Below are positions 9,085 through 18,154 of a stretch of DNA of 64,000 bases, piece by piece. The notes under the pieces were generated by a model. It made no database searches. It was not told the origin of the DNA and saw only the letters and a program-made list of their open reading frames with translations. The position numbers and the translations under genes are program-made. Location of the stretch: the NCBI RefSeq assembly GCF_001513785.1, contig NZ_LNQS01000008.1, forward strand, positions 744,001 through 808,000, in the 5' to 3' direction. The first letter of the stretch is position 1. Each line of letters opens with the position of its first letter. The DNA is from Rheinheimera sp. EpRS3. Lineage in GTDB: Bacteria; Pseudomonadota; Gammaproteobacteria; Enterobacterales; Alteromonadaceae.

Positions 9085-10146
9085 TTACTCCTTATCGTCG
9101 CTAAGTACGCGCACAGCCTGGCCGTCACGCAGTGTTTCATTGCCGCGCACAACCACCGCTTGTTGTTTCGGCAAGCCGGAGAGAATTTCCACGCCTTGCT
9201 CACTGCTACGGCCCAGCGTAACATTGTGGCGGTAGGCTTTATTATCGCGGATAGCAAACAGGCTGAAATTACCATCCGGGTGGCGCAGTAAAGCGTCTGG
9301 CGGCACCACCAGTACCGTGGCGTCATCGCGCTCAAAATAAAAAGTCGCACTGGCAGAGGTACCCGGCAGCAACGCCTGTTGCCCGTCGGTTACTTCAAGC
9401 CGGGCCAGAAAACTGCGTGCACTGCTGCTACCCACCGGCACCGTGGCCAGCAGCTTAGCACTGAGTTTTTCAGCAGGCAGCATATCGGCACGTACTTCAA
9501 TACGGCGCAGTGCCGACAGCGCAGCAAAATACTCCTGCGGTACCTGTACATCCAGCAATAGCGGCGTAAGGCTTACCAGTTGCAACACCGGCGTACCCAA
9601 CGCCACCCATTCCCCCACATCAGTCGTTCGCTGGGCAATAACACCGGCAAAAGGTGCGGTAAGAGTATGGCGGGCGACAATTTCCTGCTGTTGCTGCTGC
9701 TCAGCTTTAGCCTGTTGCAACATAGCGTCGGCCTCGGCCAGGGCGGCCCGGCGTAGGCTTAATTCGGTTTGTGGAAAGAGTTGCTGCTCGGTGAGTTTTT
9801 CCGCTTCAGTTACCAGACGCAGGCGCTCGGTTTGCAGCACCTCGGCGGCGCTTAATGCTGCCTGGCGCTGCGCCAGTTCGTGCTGCGCCAGGGCGGTGTC
9901 CAGTTTCAGTAGCGGCTGACCTTTTTTTACTGTGCTACCGGCATCAACCAGCAATTCAGCCACTAAACCGGCGGTGCGGCTGGACAAACTGGCATCTTGC
10001 TGCGCAGTTAAACTACCGCTGAGTACCAATTGCTCTGACAGGCCTTTTTCCTGCGGCATGGCTACCCGTACCGGCACTTGCTCCTGAGCCTGCACCATTA
10101 TTGACACTGTATTGCAAAGCAAAGCTGTTGCTATCAACCAACGCAT
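9085..10146 (-). CDS. RND efflux periplasmic adaptor (membrane fusion protein)
   Basis: This 353-residue protein has an N-terminal signal peptide (about 1-20, ending near VQAQ). A split biotinyl-lipoyl domain follows (AGLVAELLVDAGSTVKKGQP, about 63-82, and TLTAPFAGVIAQRTTDVGEW, about 161-180). Between them is an alpha-helical hairpin rich in Gln, Ala and Glu, and then beta-barrel and membrane-proximal domains. This is the HlyD/AcrA adaptor plan. It bridges the permease to an outer-membrane channel. GGGA lies six bases before the ATG. It is the first gene of the efflux operon, and a perfect palindrome sits 19 bp upstream of its start. Confidence 0.92.
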   Translation of the reverse strand: MRWLIATALLCNTVSIMVQAQEQVPVRVAMPQEKGLSEQLVLSGSLTAQQDASLSSRTAGLVAELLVDAGSTVKKGQPLLKLDTALAQHELAQRQAALSAAEVLQTERLRLVTEAEKLTEQQLFPQTELSLRRAALAEADAMLQQAKAEQQQQQEIVARHTLTAPFAGVIAQRTTDVGEWVALGTPVLQLVSLTPLLLDVQVPQEYFAALSALRRIEVRADMLPAEKLSAKLLATVPVGSSSARSFLARLEVTDGQQALLPGTSASATFYFERDDATVLVVPPDALLRHPDGNFSLFAIRDNKAYRHNVTLGRSSEQGVEILSGLPKQQAVVVRGNETLRDGQAVRVLSDDKE

Positions 10147-10164
10147 AACGCATCCCTAACCAAA

Positions 10165-10179
10165 TAAGAACTGTTCTTA
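10165..10179. promoter_or_regulatory. Palindromic operator candidate upstream of the RND operon
   Basis: TAAGAAC-T-GTTCTTA is a perfect 7-bp inverted repeat around one base, 19 bp upstream of the adaptor start. Its size and location fit a TetR- or MarR-type repressor site overlapping the promoter or leader. No such repressor gene is adjacent. Confidence 0.5.
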
Positions 10180-10238
10180 ATAAGCTAAAGAGTATGCCGT
10201 AAAGCGGGTTTCAGATCACTTTTTTGTTAGTTATAACC

Positions 10239-11060
10239 TTAGTGCCAGCTAAGCGGATTCAGCCGGTAAAACCGGCTTAACTGCTGATACAGCTGCGGGT
10301 GCTGCGCAGATAGTTGTTCTGGTTGTTCAAAAAACACTTCGCTGATTACTGCAAAAAACTCGGCCGGGTTAGTGGCGCCGTAATGGTCAAATAAACTGCC
10401 TTCTCCCTTTAGCGCCTGTAACTGTAAGGTGCTAAATTCCGTTGCCATAATGCCAGACCACTGCTGATAATCGCCGCTGCGCTCAAGCAGCGGTGCGCCA
10501 TTGGCAATGCCTTTTTCCTGATCCAGCTGATGGGCAAACTCATGGATCACCACATTGCGGCCATCACAAGGGTTAGCGGCACCATTTAAGGTGTCGGCCC
10601 AGCTTAAAATAACCTTGCCTAAACCCCAGGATTCGCCCGACAGCACCCGGCGCTGTTCATGCATTACCCCGGCGCTGTCAGGGCTGTTACCACTGACCAC
10701 AAAAGCGGCCGGGTACAGCAGAATCTGTTTTAGTTTCGGGTAGTAATAATCCGGCCGGTTTAGCAGCAACAGGCAAGCCTGCGCGGCTATGGTTACGCGC
10801 ATTTCATCAGTAACGGTTAAGCCATCGCAGCCAATAAATTGTTTTTCGGCAACAAACACCTGGATATGTTTTTTCAGCTGCAGCTGTAAATCGGCCGGTA
10901 AGGCACGAAAATAAGGCAGGCGGCGTTTTAAAATATCGCGCCAGGGCGCCGGAAAGGGTTTTGCCATCAGTTGTTTGCGCTTATAACGCTGCCACAGAGG
11001 CGATAATAACACCAGCGCAATGATCGCTGCGCCCAGTAACACTGTAATCAGGATAGCCAA
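10239..11060 (-). CDS. mtfA: MtfA-like zinc metallopeptidase (M90 family)
   Basis: This 273-residue protein carries the zinc-protease motif H173-E-F-A-H177 in VVIHEFAHQLD. A downstream Glu in NPAEFFAVISE (about 234) can serve as the third metal ligand. This is the arrangement of MtfA, which binds the glucose regulator Mlc in E. coli and has aminopeptidase activity. A hydrophobic helix at residues 3-20 suggests membrane anchoring. The chosen start is TTG at 11060, with GAGGTG five bases upstream; the next Met would remove the membrane helix. It is divergent from the TerB-like gene. Regulation of Mlc here is not established. Confidence 0.88.
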   Translation of the reverse strand: MAILITVLLGAAIIALVLLSPLWQRYKRKQLMAKPFPAPWRDILKRRLPYFRALPADLQLQLKKHIQVFVAEKQFIGCDGLTVTDEMRVTIAAQACLLLLNRPDYYYPKLKQILLYPAAFVVSGNSPDSAGVMHEQRRVLSGESWGLGKVILSWADTLNGAANPCDGRNVVIHEFAHQLDQEKGIANGAPLLERSGDYQQWSGIMATEFSTLQLQALKGEGSLFDHYGATNPAEFFAVISEVFFEQPEQLSAQHPQLYQQLSRFYRLNPLSWH

Positions 11061-11242
11061 GCTTCACCTCAGACTAAGGCAACGGTATGCTGCCAGCACT
11101 ATGCTGCAAGTTTATTGCTACCAGCTTAATGCGGTGTTGTGGCTTGTTTTTCAAGTTCGGTATGCTTTAGCCTACAAACAGCCTTAGCAGAACTTTGCGC
11201 CGGCAGTGGCCTCTAATGGCGGTAATCAATAAAGGAAATTCA

Positions 11243-11704
11243 ATGTTTCAGTTATTTAAAACCTTACTTGATAAAGTAAATGATGGTTTGTCTGCTCCGG
11301 CAGCCAGCAAAACAACCTATGGCCTGACAGAGGCCGAACTGGCTTGTGTATCGTTAATGCTAATGGTGGCACACGCCGATTTTAGCAGCAGCAACGAAGA
11401 GCTGGCACTGGCAGAGCAGTATGTAAAAGATGAATTTGAGCTGTCGGCAGCGGATGCTAAAGCGGTAGTGGCGCTGGCAGAGCAACAGGCAAAAGACGCC
11501 ACCTCGCTGCACCAGTTTACCGCGCAGTTAAAGCAACTTAGTTATGACGCCCGGCTGGCGCTGCTGGATAGCTTGTGGCAGCAGGCGTATGCCGACGGTG
11601 TGCTGGACCCGAATGAAGAGGCCATGCTGCGTAAAATTGCTGACTTATTGTTTATCCGCCACGGTGACTATATTCAGGCCAAGCTGGCTGTGTGTGGCGC
11701 CTGA
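11243..11704 (+). CDS. TerB-like (tellurite resistance fold) protein
   Basis: This 153-residue, all-helical acidic protein has a TerB-like domain over about residues 28-145. It contains LMLMVAHADFSSSNEELALAE and, in the second half, AYADGVLDPNEEAMLRKIAD, both with the acidic metal-binding pattern D-G-x-L-x-x-x-E. AAGGAA lies six bases before the ATG at 11243, so I reject a longer upstream start. No other ter genes are nearby, so a tellurite phenotype should not be assumed. Many stand-alone TerB proteins have no known role. Confidence 0.82.
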   Translation: MFQLFKTLLDKVNDGLSAPAASKTTYGLTEAELACVSLMLMVAHADFSSSNEELALAEQYVKDEFELSAADAKAVVALAEQQAKDATSLHQFTAQLKQLSYDARLALLDSLWQQAYADGVLDPNEEAMLRKIADLLFIRHGDYIQAKLAVCGA

Positions 11705-11722
11705 TAACAGCTAAATGCTTAA

Positions 11723-11827
11723 CCGCCAACCGGTTTGCTCACACCAACACGCCGTAAATATGTCCCTATAGGCTCGATTCAGGCATCCATGCCTTCAACG
11801 GTTGGTTTAGAGCAAGCCGGTTGCCGG
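11723..11827. repeat. Extragenic palindromic element (nested hairpins)
   Basis: Outer arms at 11723-11740 and 11810-11827 are inverted repeats matching at 16 of 18 positions (core AACCGGTTTGCTC against GAGCAAGCCGGTT). Inside are the palindrome CCTATAGG (11765-11772) and the perfect hairpin AGGCAT-CC-ATGCCT (11781-11794). The element fills the gap between the convergent TerB and small membrane protein genes. The compact nested fold resembles a REP/MITE-like intergenic element and may also stop transcription from both sides. Only one copy was seen in the window. Confidence 0.6.
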
Positions 11828-11854
11828 CCGTATTCCTGAGATGTATGCCTCGGG

Positions 11855-12163
11855 TTAATCTTCCCGCTTACGCAGCACTTCGCCTTCAATTACACTGCGT
11901 GGCTGCTCTGCCGATTGCCCTGTACTACCCGCGCCAGCTTGCTGGCGTTGCTGCCAGGCTTTAATTTTAGCGCGGTGGCGAAACAGCAGTATTGGAATTA
12001 AAATCCAGCTTAGTAACAGCATAAACACCAAAATAGCCGCACCGGCCAGCAACATCAGCCCCAGTATTAACCATGCCAGTAAGCGCTGCAGCGGGCCCGC
12101 ACTTTGGCGCCGGGCAAACATTTGCTGCCACTGACTACCCTGCTGTTTAAACGATGAAAACAT
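11855..12163 (-). CDS. Small membrane protein of unknown function
   Basis: This 102-residue protein has a basic N-terminus and one long hydrophobic region (about residues 28-61) that can form two tight helices. A basic stretch (FRHRAKIKAWQQRQQ) follows, and then a disordered tail ending VIEGEVLRKRED. GAGGT lies four bases before the ATG. The I-E-G-E tail recurs in several small inner-membrane proteins, but I cannot name a family. It is convergent with the TerB-like gene. Confidence 0.7.
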   Translation of the reverse strand: MFSSFKQQGSQWQQMFARRQSAGPLQRLLAWLILGLMLLAGAAILVFMLLLSWILIPILLFRHRAKIKAWQQRQQAGAGSTGQSAEQPRSVIEGEVLRKRED

Positions 12164-12295
12164 AATTACCTCAATTCAGGCCTTTGCCCACAAGTATACA
12201 GCCTTAGTGTGGGTGACAGCGCTGAAGTTCAACCCCAACCCGGCTTACTGGCTGCTATACTTGGTGCCGGCTACAAGACACTGTGGATCATCGAT

Positions 12296-13474
12296 ATGTT
12301 CTTAGCTTTGTCGCTCAGCACCTTAATTGTTATTTCTGACGTAGGCGGCGCAGTGCTGCTGGGCACCAATGTGCCTGCCAACAGCGGCAACACCAGCCAT
12401 CAGCAAATTAACTGCATTATGCAACAAACCCAGCAACCTTATAAGTTATTGCCGATGCCCTGGCGCCGGGCCAAGCAAGAAGTAAAAATGGGCCGCATTG
12501 ACGGCTACTTTACCGCTATTCCCAACGATGAAATGAACGATTACGCCAAGCTGTCGGCGCCGTTGTTTCTGGAAAACTGGTATTGGTTCTGGCATCCGCG
12601 CCACAGCGGGCCAGACAGCAGCGGTAAAGTGCGTTATGGCGCTATTTTAGGCAGCCATCAGGCCGACTGGTTTAATAGCCAGAACTACAAGCTGGAAGTG
12701 GAAGTCAGTGACATTGCGCAGTTGGTGCAGTTATTAGCGATAGGGCGCATCGATGCTGTGCTGGCCGATCTGGAAGAATTTACCCACACCGCCAGCCGGT
12801 TAAAACTGCCGGCCGATCAGTTTGAACAGCGCTTTTTTCGTTATGTGCCGCTGGGCGTGTATTTTTCGCAGTTGCGCTTACAACAAAAACCCGGTTTTAT
12901 GCGCCATTTTAATGCCGCCGTGCATTTATGTGCTTCAGCGCCTTTTGCACTGGCACAGAGCGAGCAACAACAAATTCTGACCTTATTGCTTAGCAACGCA
13001 CAACAACTGGCCCGCAGCAACACCTTGCTGGAGGCCGTGCAACAGCAAAACCTTGCAGCAACAACACTGGCAGAAATTCGCCGGCAAGACACCCTGTGGC
13101 AGCAGCAATTACTGCAAGGCCAAAACGACGGCAGCCTGGCATATAAGCTGCTGGAAACCAAAGCTTCGGCCCAGCTGCGCAACTGGCAGGCAAACTACAG
13201 CGGCCTGGTAACAGAAGTGATCCTAATGGACAATCAGGGCGCTAATGTGGCGATCAGCGAAATAACCACAGACTACTGGCAGGGGGATGAAACGCCATTT
13301 CTCAGTGTATTTGGCCAGCAAAGTGACTATTTTATCGATGTGGTGGAATATGATCAGTCTACCCGGCGTTTTCAGGTAAAGCTCAGTGTGCCGGTAGCGG
13401 ATGCACAGGGCCGCCATAGCGGCGCACTCAGCATCGGTATTGATGTTGAGCGCGCTTTGTCGGCAAACGATTAG
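12296..13474 (+). CDS. Periplasmic substrate-binding-like protein with C-terminal Cache-like domain
   Basis: Starting at the ATG at 12296, the product is about 392 residues. It begins with a hydrophobic signal-like segment (MFLALSLSTLIVISDVGGA). Residues of roughly 30-230 resemble the bacterial extracellular solute-binding fold type 3: PMPWRRAKQEVKMGRIDGYF, then IGRIDAVLADLEEF. The C-terminal 130 residues end VKLSVPVADAQGRHSGALSI, a strand-turn pattern typical of Cache/PDC sensor domains. No transmembrane helix or output domain follows, so it would act as a soluble periplasmic binding or sensing protein. The ribosome site is weak, so the start is uncertain. The 3' end overlaps the ABC permease gene by four bases, tail to tail. 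Confidence 0.7.
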   Translation: MFLALSLSTLIVISDVGGAVLLGTNVPANSGNTSHQQINCIMQQTQQPYKLLPMPWRRAKQEVKMGRIDGYFTAIPNDEMNDYAKLSAPLFLENWYWFWHPRHSGPDSSGKVRYGAILGSHQADWFNSQNYKLEVEVSDIAQLVQLLAIGRIDAVLADLEEFTHTASRLKLPADQFEQRFFRYVPLGVYFSQLRLQQKPGFMRHFNAAVHLCASAPFALAQSEQQQILTLLLSNAQQLARSNTLLEAVQQQNLAATTLAEIRRQDTLWQQQLLQGQNDGSLAYKLLETKASAQLRNWQANYSGLVTEVILMDNQGANVAISEITTDYWQGDETPFLSVFGQQSDYFIDVVEYDQSTRRFQVKLSVPVADAQGRHSGALSIGIDVERALSAND

Positions 13475-14649
13475 TCGGCTTTATTACTCAGCGCCCAGCG
13501 CACTATATCGCCCCATGACGGCTCTTTACCGTACATTTGCATACCGCGTAAAAACACCCGGCCGGCAACGCGGCGCATCCAGTATACGGTGGCCAGCAGT
13601 AGCAACAGTGAGAGCAGCGGCTGCCACCAGGACACCGTTACCATAGCCATTTTTACCGGCATAGCAGCAAAAGACGTTAGCGGTACAAAGCTCAGTATTG
13701 TCATGCCGATACCTGCCGGGCTATCAATCACTATGAACGTAAACACCATTGGCAACCAGGTGATCATCATTACCGCACTTTTACCGCTGTTGTTCGGATC
13801 GTCAATTGATGCCGCTATCGCGCCCATAAAGCTGGCACATAACACTACGCCCAGTAGCGCAAACGGAATCAGCCACAGCACCACACTGATATCCAGCCAG
13901 CTTAAGTCGACGGCTTTTTTCGTAAACACACTGACCACGGCAAAAGACAGCAACATTACCAAAGCTGAGGTAAGCATAGCCTTAAGCGCACTGAAACTAT
14001 GGCCCAGCACTTTGCCATCCATCCATTGCTGCGGTGTTACTATGGCGTAAAGCTGCTCGGTTACGCGCTGCTGTTTTTCTCCGGTAATGCTTACCAGCAC
14101 CTGACCAAAAGCCGTACTTAAGCCGACAAACAGCAAAATTAACGCGCCGATGGCAATTATCTTCTCCGGGGTATCTTTGCCTTTGTAGGATTGGTCCAGG
14201 TAACGGGTTTCAATCTCTATCGGTTGCTCCAGCGCTGCCAGTTGCGCCGCATTTAACCCCATCTGCTGTGCAGCCTGATGCCGGTAATGCTGTTGCAGTA
14301 CCTCGTCCAGCTGTTGTAACCATTTTTTACCAGTAAGGGTATGCACAACCAGTTGGCCGTCCTGCTGGCTGATCACGGCATGCCAGGAGTCATCGTTTTG
14401 CATCTGCATAAGTTGTGTTTCCAGCGCTATACCGGGGCGCTGAAACTGAAATTGCTCGGTGTTGGTTATTTGCAGCTCGGCCGGCACCGCAATGCGATAT
14501 TGCTGCTGGCTCTCATCGGTGAAAAAACTCCATAACGCTATAGCCGCAATCACGGCCAGCATCAGTAAATACGACACCAGTTGCTGTTTCCATTTAAAAA
14601 AACGTAAAAACTCCCACCTGGCCACAATTAAACTTTGCCGCGATATCAT
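13471..14649 (-). CDS. ABC-2 type exporter permease (NatB-like)
   Basis: This 392-residue membrane protein has one N-terminal helix (about 25-42), a large extracytoplasmic loop of about 120 residues, and then five or six helices from about 165 to the end. This is the NatB/ABC-2 plan, including the T-G-E-K-Q-Q-R-V-T-E-Q-L cytoplasmic coupling helix. In NatAB systems the pair exports Na+ or other small substrates; here the substrate is unknown. The start overlaps the ATPase stop as ATGA, so translation is coupled. Confidence 0.87.
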   Translation of the reverse strand: MISRQSLIVARWEFLRFFKWKQQLVSYLLMLAVIAAIALWSFFTDESQQQYRIAVPAELQITNTEQFQFQRPGIALETQLMQMQNDDSWHAVISQQDGQLVVHTLTGKKWLQQLDEVLQQHYRHQAAQQMGLNAAQLAALEQPIEIETRYLDQSYKGKDTPEKIIAIGALILLFVGLSTAFGQVLVSITGEKQQRVTEQLYAIVTPQQWMDGKVLGHSFSALKAMLTSALVMLLSFAVVSVFTKKAVDLSWLDISVVLWLIPFALLGVVLCASFMGAIAASIDDPNNSGKSAVMMITWLPMVFTFIVIDSPAGIGMTILSFVPLTSFAAMPVKMAMVTVSWWQPLLSLLLLLATVYWMRRVAGRVFLRGMQMYGKEPSWGDIVRWALSNKAD

Positions 14650-15575
14650 ACTGCTGCCTCCGGTTTGTGCCTAGCCATTGCCGCCAGATAAAGCTGATGT
14701 AAATCGGCCGACTGCATTTCAACCTGGGTCAGCTCACCATATTGCAGTAGCTGCTTCAGGCAATCTGACACACTAGCCTGCTCTGCCAGCGTTAGCAGAT
14801 AATGCCGCGCCTGCAGTTGCTGTACCGTGACAACGGCTGCCAGTTGCTCTAACTGTGCCGCATTTACCTCACTGCTAAAGCCCACTTTCATCTGACGCTG
14901 GTTCTGGCTTTGTTGCTGAATTTGCTGCAGGGTGCCGGCCAGCACAACCTGGCCTTGTGCCATCAGCAGCATATGGTCGGCCAGTTTTTCTACCATTGCC
15001 ATCTGGTGGGCACTTAAGATCACCGTCATGCCTTTGGCTTTCAGTTGCTGTAAAAACAGCACGACTTTTTCCTGGTTTATCGGATCCAGCCCGGAGAAGG
15101 GTTCATCCAGAATAACCAACGCGGGCTGGTGCAATACGGCTGCGATCAGTTGTACCTTTTGCTGATTGCCCTTCGACAACTGTTTTAACTCGTCGTGGCG
15201 CCGCGCTGTCAGCTCAAATACATCCAGCCAGTAGTCCATTTCACTGAGGGCTTTGCTTTTGCTTAAACCATGTAACTGCGCCAGATACAGCAGGTTTTTT
15301 TCTATGCTTTTGTCGGGATACAGCCCTCTGTCTTCTGGCAGATAACCCAGCAGGCGGCGCGGCACATGGTCGTAGTGCTGGCTCTGATAGCTGACCATAA
15401 TGCTGCCGCTGTCAGGTTTGGTCATGCCAACCAGCATACGGATAATGGACGATTTACCGGCGCCATTTGGGCCTAACAAGGCAAAAATTTCGCCGCTGTT
15501 AATATGAAAGCTGACATTTTTAACAGCCTGTACTGAGCTGTAAGCTTTATTAATGGCGGTAACAATTAACTGCAT
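14646..15575 (-). CDS. ABC transporter ATP-binding protein (NatA-like)
   Basis: This 309-residue ATPase has Walker A GPNGAGKS (35-42), signature LSKGNQQ (133-139), and Walker B LVILDEP (153-159), with the D-loop SGLD just after. A C-terminal extension of about 90 residues is typical of ABC-2 exporters. AGGAAA precedes the ATG. It forms a two-gene operon with the permease downstream and energises it at the cytoplasmic face. All catalytic motifs are intact. Confidence 0.92.
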   Translation of the reverse strand: MQLIVTAINKAYSSVQAVKNVSFHINSGEIFALLGPNGAGKSSIIRMLVGMTKPDSGSIMVSYQSQHYDHVPRRLLGYLPEDRGLYPDKSIEKNLLYLAQLHGLSKSKALSEMDYWLDVFELTARRHDELKQLSKGNQQKVQLIAAVLHQPALVILDEPFSGLDPINQEKVVLFLQQLKAKGMTVILSAHQMAMVEKLADHMLLMAQGQVVLAGTLQQIQQQSQNQRQMKVGFSSEVNAAQLEQLAAVVTVQQLQARHYLLTLAEQASVSDCLKQLLQYGELTQVEMQSADLHQLYLAAMARHKPEAAV

Positions 15576-15682
15576 GTAGGTTTCCTGTTAATAATATGGC
15601 GCCAAGCTTATCACCGGCAAAGCGTTTTATTCCAACGCCAAAGTGTGAGCAAGTATGTAAAACACTGGTACTAGCCGTTGTA

Positions 15683-17959
15683 TTAATAATGTTTGCCAAA
15701 CGACAGATACACCGCATCAGAGTAATCAGACTCGCCCTGCTCAGCCATGCCTACGCCAAAATACAAAGGCCCCAGCGGCGTATCCCAGCCCAGAAATACA
15801 CTGCCTGCCCACAACCAATTGGTGGCGTCAGCGCCGCCGGAAGCACCGAACAGATCTTTACGTACCCGGCCGCGTTCCAATGAGGTACCAAAATACAGCG
15901 GCGCATTAAAAAATGAGATTTTCTGCTCGGTAAGCCGGTACAGATACACCAGGCTGCCAAACTGGATTTGGCTGCCAAACAGTGAATCAGCCGGATAACC
16001 GGACAAATTCAGAAAACCGCCCAGATTAAACTGCTCCAGCGCAAAGCTGTCTTCGTCGGCGTTGTAATGGTCAAAGCGCCAGCGGGTGCGCAGCGTGTGC
16101 TGTTGCCAGGTTTTAGCCGCCAACACTTCGGTACTGCTGCTTTTACTGGACACTGCAGTGCCCAGAGCATCATCATTCAGAAAGCGGTAGTTACTGGCCA
16201 AACGAATACCGCGGGTGGGAAAGCTGCGGCTGTTCAGCGTATCCCAGATAAACTGCACCTCCGGCCCGTTGCGCTGGTAGCTGACAGTGTCAGTACCAAT
16301 CTGGCTGGCATACAAACTGGGTAATAAGTATTTGCCGTCGCGCAAGGTCCAGCCCAGTTGCAGACGGGCGTGATCCGATATATTCCAGCCGGTACTTAGC
16401 AGCAGGCTGTTTTCTGTGTTTTTCAGCTCACCGGCAGATAACGCCTGCGTATCCTGCAGTGACTGGGTATCTCGGCGGTGGTGGTAACTGGCTTCGGTAT
16501 AAAAACCGCTGTCTGCCAGCGGCCAGTATAGTTCGGTATGCAGGTATTTATTGCTGCCAAGCGCCAGTTCAGAGTGCCACTCTGCCCCCCAGGGTGACAA
16601 ATTACTGCGGGTATAACCTGCGGCCAGCTGGTATTGATGGTTATTGCGAAAATCATCTTCAAACATCAGACGGAAGTTCATATATCCCGGCCCCCAGCTT
16701 TTCTCTTCGGCCCGCACTGTTAACAGGGTTTCACCGTTATCATCGACGGTAAGCTGCTGGGTAATGCGCTCAAAGGTGTCCAGGCCATACATCTGGCGCA
16801 AGCCGCGGCGGATACTGCGCTCGGTATAAAAGTCGCCCGGTTGCAACTCCAGCCGTGCCAGCAACAGCTCGTCACTAAGGCGGGAATCATTTTGCAGGGC
16901 AATATTGTCAATTTTAACAGCGGCGGCGTCGGTATGTTCAAACCGGCTGAACCATTCGCGATAGACTTTTTGCGGCTGGCTAAAATCGGCCAGTGCCTGC
17001 ACAAAGCGGATAGCACTTTGCCGCCCCGACTGCACAGCCTGGGCAATATTGCCAAAATCCAGCATGCTGATATTTACCAGATCCGGTTGCAACAGCAGAT
17101 CACGCTCGGTCAGCAATTGCATTTGCTGCTGCACCCCGGCCCGCACCAGAAAACTGGTTAGCTGTTCAGTAACGCTAAAGGCAGATTCCATCTGCTCGCG
17201 GCGCAACAGTGGCGAATCGATGCTAACAGCAATAATTCGGTCTACCCCCAGTTGCCGCGCCACACTGATTGGCAGGTTGTTTACCACGCCACCATCTACC
17301 AGCAACTTACCGTTTAGCTCCAGCGGCCGCACCACACCGGGCAGACTCATTGAAGCCTGAACGGCTTGCACCAGGCTGCCATCGCTGAGAATAACTTCTT
17401 CCTGGGTAAGTAAATCTGTTGCCACTGCGCGAAAAGGTACCGGTAAGTCATCAAAATGCTTCAGGTTAGCAAAAGGGCCAAAGGTGCCGTTAAGAATTTC
17501 TGCCAGCGCCTGACCGCTTAAAATGCCCTTGGGCAAGCGCACCCCCTCTTCTGATACCCCCAAATCCAGATTTACCGGTAAGTCGTCGCTTTTATGTTTA
17601 CGCCGCAGCGGCATTTCATCACGGTATACGCGGTCACGAAAGCCATCCGCCCAGGGGGTGTTTTCCAGCCGGGCAGCAATTTCGCTGGCACTATGGCCGC
17701 TGGCATACAAACCACCAATAAAGGCGCCAATACTGGTGCCTACTACCAGATCGATCGGTATTTGCTGGCGCTCCAGTTGTTCAATCACCCCCAGATGCGC
17801 GCCACCACGGGCGCCGCCGCCGCCCAGCACCAGTGCCACACAAGGCCGCTGCTGCTGCCTGGCTTGCTGGCAAATATCAGCAGCTGTGGCAGCTGGGCTA
17901 TAAAGTAATGCAATAACCGGCAGTAACAACCCCAGTTGAATGGCTAATCCTGTCTTCAT
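15683..17959 (-). CDS. Patatin-like phospholipase with POTRA and beta-barrel (type Vd autotransporter)
   Basis: This 758-residue protein has a signal peptide (about 1-27, ending AATAA). A patatin domain follows at about 41-330 with all active-site elements: oxyanion loop GGGGARGG (46-53), nucleophile Ser76 in GTSIG, and Asp222 in DGG. A POTRA-like segment lies at about 345-425 (SDELLLARLELQPGDFYTER, then IRRGLRQMYGLDTFE). The remainder is rich in alternating aromatic strands and ends VYLSFGKHY, an outer-membrane barrel. This is the PlpD/FplA architecture, in which the barrel secretes the N-terminal lipase across the outer membrane. It is divergent from the GGDEF-EAL gene. Whether the lipase is released or stays attached cannot be told. 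Confidence 0.9.
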   Translation of the reverse strand: MKTGLAIQLGLLLPVIALLYSPAATAADICQQARQQQRPCVALVLGGGGARGGAHLGVIEQLERQQIPIDLVVGTSIGAFIGGLYASGHSASEIAARLENTPWADGFRDRVYRDEMPLRRKHKSDDLPVNLDLGVSEEGVRLPKGILSGQALAEILNGTFGPFANLKHFDDLPVPFRAVATDLLTQEEVILSDGSLVQAVQASMSLPGVVRPLELNGKLLVDGGVVNNLPISVARQLGVDRIIAVSIDSPLLRREQMESAFSVTEQLTSFLVRAGVQQQMQLLTERDLLLQPDLVNISMLDFGNIAQAVQSGRQSAIRFVQALADFSQPQKVYREWFSRFEHTDAAAVKIDNIALQNDSRLSDELLLARLELQPGDFYTERSIRRGLRQMYGLDTFERITQQLTVDDNGETLLTVRAEEKSWGPGYMNFRLMFEDDFRNNHQYQLAAGYTRSNLSPWGAEWHSELALGSNKYLHTELYWPLADSGFYTEASYHHRRDTQSLQDTQALSAGELKNTENSLLLSTGWNISDHARLQLGWTLRDGKYLLPSLYASQIGTDTVSYQRNGPEVQFIWDTLNSRSFPTRGIRLASNYRFLNDDALGTAVSSKSSSTEVLAAKTWQQHTLRTRWRFDHYNADEDSFALEQFNLGGFLNLSGYPADSLFGSQIQFGSLVYLYRLTEQKISFFNAPLYFGTSLERGRVRKDLFGASGGADATNWLWAGSVFLGWDTPLGPLYFGVGMAEQGESDYSDAVYLSFGKHY

Positions 17960-18154
17960 TTAATATCTGTCCGTCTCATTAGCATTACTTTGCTACCAGT
18001 TTTTATTTGAGCCTGCTCTGGCTTATTGCTATTGTTAATAAAATTTCCAATTTGGTATCCAGCATTATGCCTTATTCTTGCCTTTTGGCGCCCCTGTTCG
18101 TCGTGCTGTTTTGCTAAACCTTATTGTTGTTTTAATAAACATAGTTAAGCCCTG

